Origin: Tubiluchus corallicola
Lineage: Eukaryota; Priapulida; Priapulimorpha; Priapulimorphida; Tubiluchidae
Assembly (NCBI GenBank): GCA_030141605.1
Contig: JAQGDQ010001491.1
Span: 1 to 38,417 of the forward strand
Reading direction: 5' to 3'
DNA length: 38,417 bases
The translations under genes and the position numbers were made by a program. Position 1 is the stretch's first letter, and the number at the start of each line of letters is the position of its first letter. The notes below the pieces were generated by a model, which searched no databases, was not told where the DNA came from, and was given only the letters and a program-made list of their open reading frames with translations. Positions 27,901 to 36,613 of this stretch are shown in pieces.

Positions 27901-30900
27901 TTTTTTTTAGTCTGCACTGGACGCATTTGTCTTGAACAGTGTTGTTATCTTAACATTACGCTGAGGATTACTCAATTGTAATGAATGAACAATTTCAAAG
28001 ACAAATAAAGAGTTAATATAAAAAATATAAGTTCAATTTTTGTTTACTTTGTGCAGATCATGACTTTGCTGTGTTGACTGATACTGATGAATGCAAGTGC
28101 ACAAGCTACTTGGGGGCTCAACAGCAATACGACACGAAATACTGTGCAAAGTGTATTGGTGCCTGGACTGGAAGAAATAATTACCTCGGTTTATGTGGAA
28201 GACATGCTTACGTTAGCATATATAGGTCATATGCGGGTATTCATATTTGTTTACGTTTTTTTTAGTTATAAAAAATAGAACCATGTAACTGAAGGTAGTA
28301 GTTGTATTGTAAAACTAAAGAGCTTTTGTTTATTCTTTTACTTTTATAGGTTTTACACGTCAAATGTAGACCTACCTTAAGTCAAATGTATGATTTAGGT
28401 AATTCAAATGTGTCTTGGTAACTCAAATATAGACTTAGGTAATTCAAATGTGTCTTGGTAACTCAAATGTAGACTTAGGTAGTTCAAATGTGTTTAACAA
28501 TGGTTTTCAACAAATCTTAAATGCTTTTGGTAAATCAAATGTAGACAGATGTCAAGCCAAATGTCCTGTGTCTACATTTGACTTACCTAAGTCACATTTG
28601 AGTTACCAAAACACATTCGAAATTCCTATGTCTACATTTGACTTACCTAAGTCACATTTGAACTTTCCTGTGTCTACATTTGACGTGTAAAACCTGTACT
28701 TTTGAATGCTTTGGCTGCCCGTTTCACTGTGATAACATGGCCATGGAAGGAGCAGATAACATTTTAGTTTTTGCCAAATCTATTTTATGTTTCAACTGGC
28801 AGCATTGTGTGCTACTATATGACCCGTGGAGCAATTAAATATATTTTTGGAATTGTGGAAGTTGGAATTGTACATTTTAATTAGGTGCTGCCACCTATGA
28901 ACTAATCCTGTTACTCTACCAGTTATTTACCCCCAGTATAATTGTATAGTCCAGTGAATGCATATTCACTGGTTCTCTCCCTATTTTAAGGTTGTTGTGA
29001 AGCCTTTGCAACTCTGCATAGGTCACCTATACCTATATATACTGCCTGATTTACTCTCTAGTCACTGTCTAACTCTCAGTGTTCAGTGCAGGACACTCTC
29101 ACCCTCAGTGTTCAGTGCAGGACACTCTCACTCTCAGTGTTCAGTGCAGGAGACTCTCATTCTCAGTGTTCAGTGCAGGTCACTCTCATTCTCAGTGTTC
29201 AGTGCAGGAGACTCTCATTCTCAGTGTTCAGTGCAGGTCACTCTCATTCTCAGTGTTCAGTGCAGGAGACTCTCATTCTCAGTGTTCAGTGCAGGAGACT
29301 CTCATTCTCAGTGTTCAGTGCAGGTCACTCTCATTCTCAGTGTTCAGTGCAGGAGACTCTCATTCTCAGTGTTCAGTGCAGGTCACTCTCATTCTCAGTG
29401 TTCAGTGCAGGAGACTCTCATTCTCAGTGTTCAGTGCAGGAGACTCTCATTCTCAGTGTTCAGTGCAGCAGTCATTTTACTTGTTTGTCTGTAGTCAATA
29501 AACACTTTTCTGTGCAAATATGTAGTATAGTTTTCATTCTTGTTCTACAAAGTGAGTGATCTACAACTCCAAACATGACTTTCACAGGAATGTTTGTGAA
29601 AACAATTGTTTTAAAACGCATTCTAATTCCACTGGCATACTCTCCACGACAATTCAATCATTTCAAATCATACGTCACATCAGAAATTTCTTTGGTGGCA
29701 AGCTAAATTTTCGTGAATTACGGCTAAACTGCTCGTCCTTTGAGAACTACCGTTCATGATCATTGCAAACATTTATACGAACGATTGCCAGACCTCTATA
29801 AAGAGACAAAAATTACCATAAAAGGAAATTTCTCGATTTTTTTTGTGACCTGCTACAATGCAAATCATTTCATTTTGTCTTGTGATGCACTTTTATTATT
29901 TTAAATTTGTTGTTTTTAAATTTCAAATTCTGGTCTTCTATTTTGGTTATTGATTAGAATTGTGTAACCTAATTAAAGAAGAACTGCATTTCCAAAAATC
30001 ATGTTTTGCTGGTCTTATGCTGTTTTGTTCAGTAAATGAAGCGTTTTTCGTGGGTACCGGCAGATTTTTCTCAAGTAGTTAAGTTATTTCCCCTACTTGA
30101 ACAAAACAGCTTCAAATAGCTAATGAAATACCCAACATATTTTTCGATATGCAGGACATGAAGTTTTTGCGTGCTAATAATATTTGTAAAAAAACCTAAG
30201 CCAGAACAATAGGTTGCCGTGGTGTTTGCAACCCACAGCTGCTATATTCATTATCCTGTTGTAGCTTCTAAGATTACTCTGCTGGAATGGCCGGTGCTAA
30301 AGTTGGCGTTGCTATGGTGACTGAGCGTTTTTTTGCCTGCCATCTACAGGCGAGTTAAAGAAACAATGCAAGTGTGCAATTGCGTTACTTGCAGTCAGTC
30401 GTGTGGTTCTCTGGTCTTTAGATTATGAAATCAATTCACACATCTTTTAATTTATTTAGTATGGAAACGAGCTTTCAGTGATCACGAATACAGAGGTTGT
30501 TGGAAGTTTTCGTCAACTACGAATTTTTCACTGTCCTTCCAAAGTAATTCTGCTTACAAGTGTTTGTCTCGATGTCGAAAATATGAACACCAAGCTCCAT
30601 TCGCCTTGATTGGAAAATTAAACGATGTATACACCTGTCATTGTGATAAGAACACGGGTACAGGAAGAGCGATTTCCGCTTCCGATGCTTCCTGTCCAAA
30701 ATGTCCTACAAAAAATGACAGTTTCTGTGGAGACCAGGATAACATTTATGCAGTGTATGACACAGGAGGTAAGATAAAATTTATTTCTATGTCAATATTA
30801 TTCTGTAGTCTGCTATGGTTTTCACTTTGCAATGTGGTTTAGAAAATTGCAAAATGGTTGCTTACATTAAAGCACATAAACAAAGATATTTATTTAAAAA

Positions 30901-33900
30901 AAATTAGCATTTTTGAGTTCTCAGTCAGGACTTGAAATCTAAAGCTGTATACTTCCTGGTAAAATGATTATGATAGAAATAGTCACAATTTGAAAGAAAA
31001 GTTTTTGTATAATTATTAATTAATTAATTATTAATTAAATAAATAACCATAGACGTTTGCTAATTAGTTTTTTCCTTACATTTTAGATCCTTAATCGTTT
31101 TCAGACTTTACTTTCTTGCATGAATTGCCTGCACTATGGTTTGGTTGGTTGTTGAATACTTTTTCTTTTAGTGTCACGTGACTATCAAGGATGTTTTGCT
31201 AATTATATGCCAGACACATACTTCCCTGTTACTGAATCACTCCCACAAGAATCCACTGCTTTGGATAAAGACTGTGCATCAATATGCAGAGCTAAAGGTT
31301 ATTTGTTTGGCAGTGTCCATTATTTGCAGACTCGTGAATACTCGTGTAAATGTGGCAATGGATTTCCGTACACAAAGTTCTCGTTGAATTGTGCAAGTTG
31401 TACAAGTACGGTTACTGGTGCTTGCCCTGGGAAAAATGCAGCCATCGTTTACTCGACTACAAGTGAGTGTTCATTGAAATTAGCAACCTAACTCGATCTT
31501 TATTAATTTGACACTTGATAAAATTTAAAGAAGATTTTGTTTCTTAAATAAGTAAAAAAAATCTTCAAATTAGTATAACAATTTTTGATCACGAATTGTG
31601 AAAGTCATGTTTAAAGTTGTAGATCACTCACTTTGTTTGATTGAGTTTAAGCACAGAAGTATGAACAAGAACAAAAATCTACAATACATAGTTGCACTGC
31701 ATAAACAGAAAAGTGTTTATTAAACTAAAGACACATGAGTAGCATGACTGCTGCACTGAACACTGAGAATGAGAGTGTCTTGCACTGAACACTGAGAGTG
31801 AGAGTGAGAGAGAGTGAGAGATTCCTGCACTGAACACTGAGAGTGAGAGTCTCCTGCACTGAACACTGAGAGTGAGAGTGTCCTGCACTGAACACTGAGA
31901 GTGAGAGTGTCCTGCACTGAACACTGAGAGTGAGAGTCTCCTGCACTGAACACTGAGAGTGAGAGTCTCCTGCACTGAACACTGAGAGTGAGAGTCTCCT
32001 GCACTGAACACTGAGAGTGAGAGTGTCCTGCACTGATCACTGAGAGTGAGAGTGTCCTGCACTGAACACTGAGAGTGAGAGTCTCCTGCACTGAACACTG
32101 AGAGTGAGAGTGTCCTGCACTGATCACTGAGAGTGAGAGTCTCCTGCACTGAACACTGAGAGTGAGAGTGTCCTGCACTGAACACTGAGAGTGAGAGTGT
32201 CCTGCACTGAACACTGAGAGTGAGAGTCTCCTGCACTGAACACTGAGAGTTAGAGTGTGAGTCACTAGAAAGCAAAGCCAGTCAGTATATATAGATGACC
32301 TATGCAGACTTGCACAGGCTTCACAACAACCATTACTTTAAAATAGGGAGAGAACCAGTGAATATGCATTCAGTGGTCTATACAATTATACTTGAGGTAA
32401 GTCAGCTGGTAGAATGTAACAGAAGTAGCCCATAGATGGCAGCACCTAATTATAATGTACAATTCCAAGTTCTACACGAATAATACTATTTGTCTTGCCT
32501 CTGCCTGGAAATGGTATTTCATGAAATATATTCATTGTTGTTTTCTCCGTGTCGCGTACCGTTTGCACACATTATTTCGTTTTTTTAGATTATGCAATCG
32601 AATCAGATATCTTGGGTTGTTGGGAAGATAGGGATCCTGATGCAGCACAACCTCATAAAGGAGAGAGAGACATGGCTTACGTGGCTAAATTTCGAAAATT
32701 GACACCAAGAGGATGCAGGTTGCATTGTTGGAAAAAAGGATATGCATTTGCCGGCTTACAGCGTGGAACAGAGTGTCACTGTGGCAATTCGTATGGAAAA
32801 TACTCGTCTGCCAGGAACCCTTGTAACATTAAATGTGACAGTAGTAAAAATGAACAGTGTAATTTACATGAGAAATCCTGCTCAATGTGTGGTGGTGAAT
32901 GGGCATTACTTGTTTACCCTACAGATGGTGAGTTGGCATTCGTCAAATGGAATACAATACAGGTCATGTCATCTTTTCATACTTGATACCAAAGAGTATT
33001 AGAAAAACTTAGCCCCTGTCTGCAAAGTCGTTGACGAAAGAAATTAACTTGAGTAATAACGGAAATTCAATCTTATGGCCCGTTCACACATAGAAATTCG
33101 CTCGAAAGATGTTGCACAAGATGTTCACTCTCAGAGAGTGAAGTTGCACGTGTGAATGGCTTCACAACTTCGCTCGCAACTTGAAGCAAGTTGTTTGAGA
33201 TGTTGTTGCAAGAGAAGCCACACATTCAACTTTACTCTCTCAGAGGAAAGTTGCACAACAAGTTGCGACAGAAGTTACCAAACTGTTCACAAGTTAAAAC
33301 TTTACTCTTAGAGGAAAGTTGCACAACAAGTTGCGAAAGAAGTTACCAAACTGTTCACAAATTAAAACTTTACTCTTAGAGTGAAATTGCACAAAAAGTT
33401 GCAAAAGAAGTTACCAAACTGTTCACAAATTAAAACTTTACTCTAAGAGGGAAGTTGCACAACAAGTTGCGACAGAAGTTACCAAACTGTTCACAAGTTA
33501 AAACTTTACTCTTAGAGGAAAGTTGCACAACAAGTTGCGAAAGAAGTTACCAAACTGTTCACAAATTAAAACTTTACTCTTAGAGGAAAGTTGCACAACA
33601 AGTTGCGAAAGAAGTTACCAAACTGTTCACAAATTAAAACTTTACTCTTAGAGTGAAATTGCACAACAAGTTGCGAAAGAAGTTACCAAACTGTTCACAA
33701 GTTAAAACTTTACTCTCAGAGGAAAGTTGCACAACAAGTTGCGAAAGAAGTTACCAAACTGTTCACAAATTAAAACTTTACTCTTAGAGTGAAATTGCAC
33801 AACAAGTTGCAAAAGAAATTACCAAACAGTTCACAAGTTAAAACTTTACGCTCAGAGGAAAGTTGCACAACAAGTTGCGAAAGAAGTTACCAAACTGTTC

Positions 33901-36580
33901 ACAAATTAAAACTTTACTCTAAGAGGGAAGTTGCACAACAAGTTGCGACAGAAGTTACCAAACTGTTCACAAGTTAAAACTTTACTCTTAGAGGAAAGTT
34001 GCACAACAAGTTGCGAAAGAAGTTACCAAACTGTTCACAAATTAAAACTTTACTCTTAGAGTGAAGTTGCACAACAAGTTGCGAAAGAAATTACCAAACT
34101 GTTCACAAGTTAAAACTTTACTCTCAGAGGAAAGTTGCACAACAAGTTGCGAAACAAGTTACCAAACTGTTCACAAGTTAAAAATTTACTCTTAGAGAGA
34201 AGTTGCAGAAGAAGTTGCAAAAGAAGTTACCAAACTGTTCACAAATTAAAACTTTACTCTTAGAGCGAAGTTGCACAACAAGTTTCGAAAGAAGTTACCA
34301 AACTGTTCACAAATTAAAACTTTACTCTTAGAGTGAAGTTGCACAACAAGTTGCGAAAGAAGTTACCAAACTGTTCACAAATTAAAACTTTACTCTTAGA
34401 GGGAAGTTGCACAACAAGTTTCGAAAGAAGTTACCAAACTGTTCACAAATTAAAACTTTACTCTTAGAGAGAAGTTGTACAACAAGTTGCGACAGAAGTT
34501 ACCAAACTGTTCACAAATTAAAACTTTACTCTTAGAGAGAAGTTGTACAACAAGTTGTGACAGAAGTTACCAAACTGTTCAAAAAATAAAATTTTACTCT
34601 TAGAGGGAAGTTGCACAACAAGTTGCGAAAGAAGTTACCAAACTGTTCATAAATTAAAACTTTACTCTTAGAGGAAAGTTGCACAGCAAGTTGCGACAGA
34701 AGTTACCAAACTGTTTACAAATTAAAACTTTACTCTTAGAGAGAAGTTGCACAACAAGTTGCGAGTGAGGTCTCTACACCTGAACATGCCATTAGTTTTC
34801 GTGTTCAGGAAACTAAACATGAAGTTGTAACACTACTGTTCAAGAGCTAGAAGCCATTGCTTATATTCTGAGAACATAGAAATTGCTGCTTGCATGTGGA
34901 ACAGTTTGTTCTTAGGAAAGTATCCCACTGATAGAATTCTCAGCAGCAGGATTTTTTTAGTGATGCAATTTTACGGACACACAGCAACTCGTTTAGAGAA
35001 TCTAGAACCTCTTTTCTGAAGACAGTGCTATTGTTATACACAGCATTATTTATAGGTCTTGTTAGGACTTCTATATTTCGAAGTTATATCGCTGATAACA
35101 ACTCAAGTTTCATGAAAATGACTACATGTCTACTAAACTAAAATATTTTGTAGTGTTTTACTATTGTACATTTATGTCAAAGTTTATGTTTTGTTACGTA
35201 AAAATATTTATAAATATATTTTATTTGTCATCTAGATTTCTTAAAAATCCACTTATACAACCTTGTCATCTAGATGTCTTAAAAAGCCAGTTATACAACC
35301 TTGTCATCTAGATTTCTTAAAAAGCCAGTTATACAACCTTGTCATCTAGATGTCTTAAAAAGCCAGTTATACAACCTTGTCATCTAGATGTCTTAAAAAG
35401 CCAGTTATACAACCTTGTCATCTAGATGTCTTAAAAATCCAGTTATACAACCTTGTCATCTAGATGTCTTAAAAAGCCAGTTATACAACATTGTCATCTA
35501 GATGTCTTAAAAATCCAGTTATACAACCTTGTCATCTAGATGTCTTAAAAATCCAGTTATACAACCTTGTCATCTAGATGTTTTAAAAAGCCAGTTATAC
35601 AACCTTGTCTGTTTGTTTTGGTTTTTTTTGTGTTTTCTAGATTTCTTAAAAAGCCAGTTATACAACCTTGTCATCTAGATGTCTTAAAAAGCCAGTTATA
35701 CAGCCTTATCATCTAGATGTCTTAAAAAGCCAGTTATACAACCTTGTCATCTAGATGTCTTAAAAAGCCAGTTATACAGCCTTATCATCTAGATGTCTTA
35801 AAAAGCCTGTTATACAACCTCGTCTTCTAGATTTCTTAAAAAGCCAGTTATACAACCTTGTCATCTAGATGTCTTAAAAAGCCAGTTATACAGCCTTATC
35901 ATCTAGATGTCTTAAAAAGCCAGTTATACAACCTTGTCATCTAGATGTCTTAAAAAGCCAGTTATACAGCCTTATCATCTAGATGTCTTAAAAAGCCTGT
36001 TATACAACCTTGTCATCTAGATTTCTTAAAAAGCCAGTTATACAACCTTGTCATCTAGATTTCTTAAAAAGCCAGTTATACAACCTTGTCATCTAGATGT
36101 CTTAAAAAGCCAGTTATACAACCTTGTCATCTAGATTTCTTAAAAAGCCAGTTATACAACCTTGTCATCTAGATGTCTTAATAAGCCAGTTATACAACCT
36201 TGTCATCTAGATGTCTTAAAAATCCAGTTATACAACCTTGTCATCTAGATGTCTTAAAAACCCAGTTATGCAACCTTGTCATCTAGATGTCTTAAAAAGC
36301 CAGTTATACAACCTTATCATCTAGATGTCTTAAAAAGCCAGTTATACAACCTTATCATCTAGATGTCTTAAAAAGCCAGTTATACAACCTTATCATCTAG
36401 ATGTCTTAAAAAGCCAGTTATACAACCTTGTCATCTAGATGTCTTAAAAAGCCAGTTATACAACCTTGTCATCTAGATGTCTTAAAAAGCCAGTTATACA
36501 ACCTTGTCATCTAGATGTCTTAAAAAGCCAGTTATACAACCTTGTCATCTAGATGTCTTAAAAAGCCAGTTATACAATCT

Positions 36581-36613
<33 letters not shown>

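Noticed and set aside
29079-29559. Overlapping repeat proteins of about 140-178 residues in all three frames
   Set aside because: The 29-bp unit shifts frame each copy and has no stop, so the same peptide appears in all frames. It is a minisatellite within a mobile element.
31679-32275. Minus-strand repeat protein of about 198 residues
   Set aside because: Same 29-bp minisatellite read in the opposite orientation.
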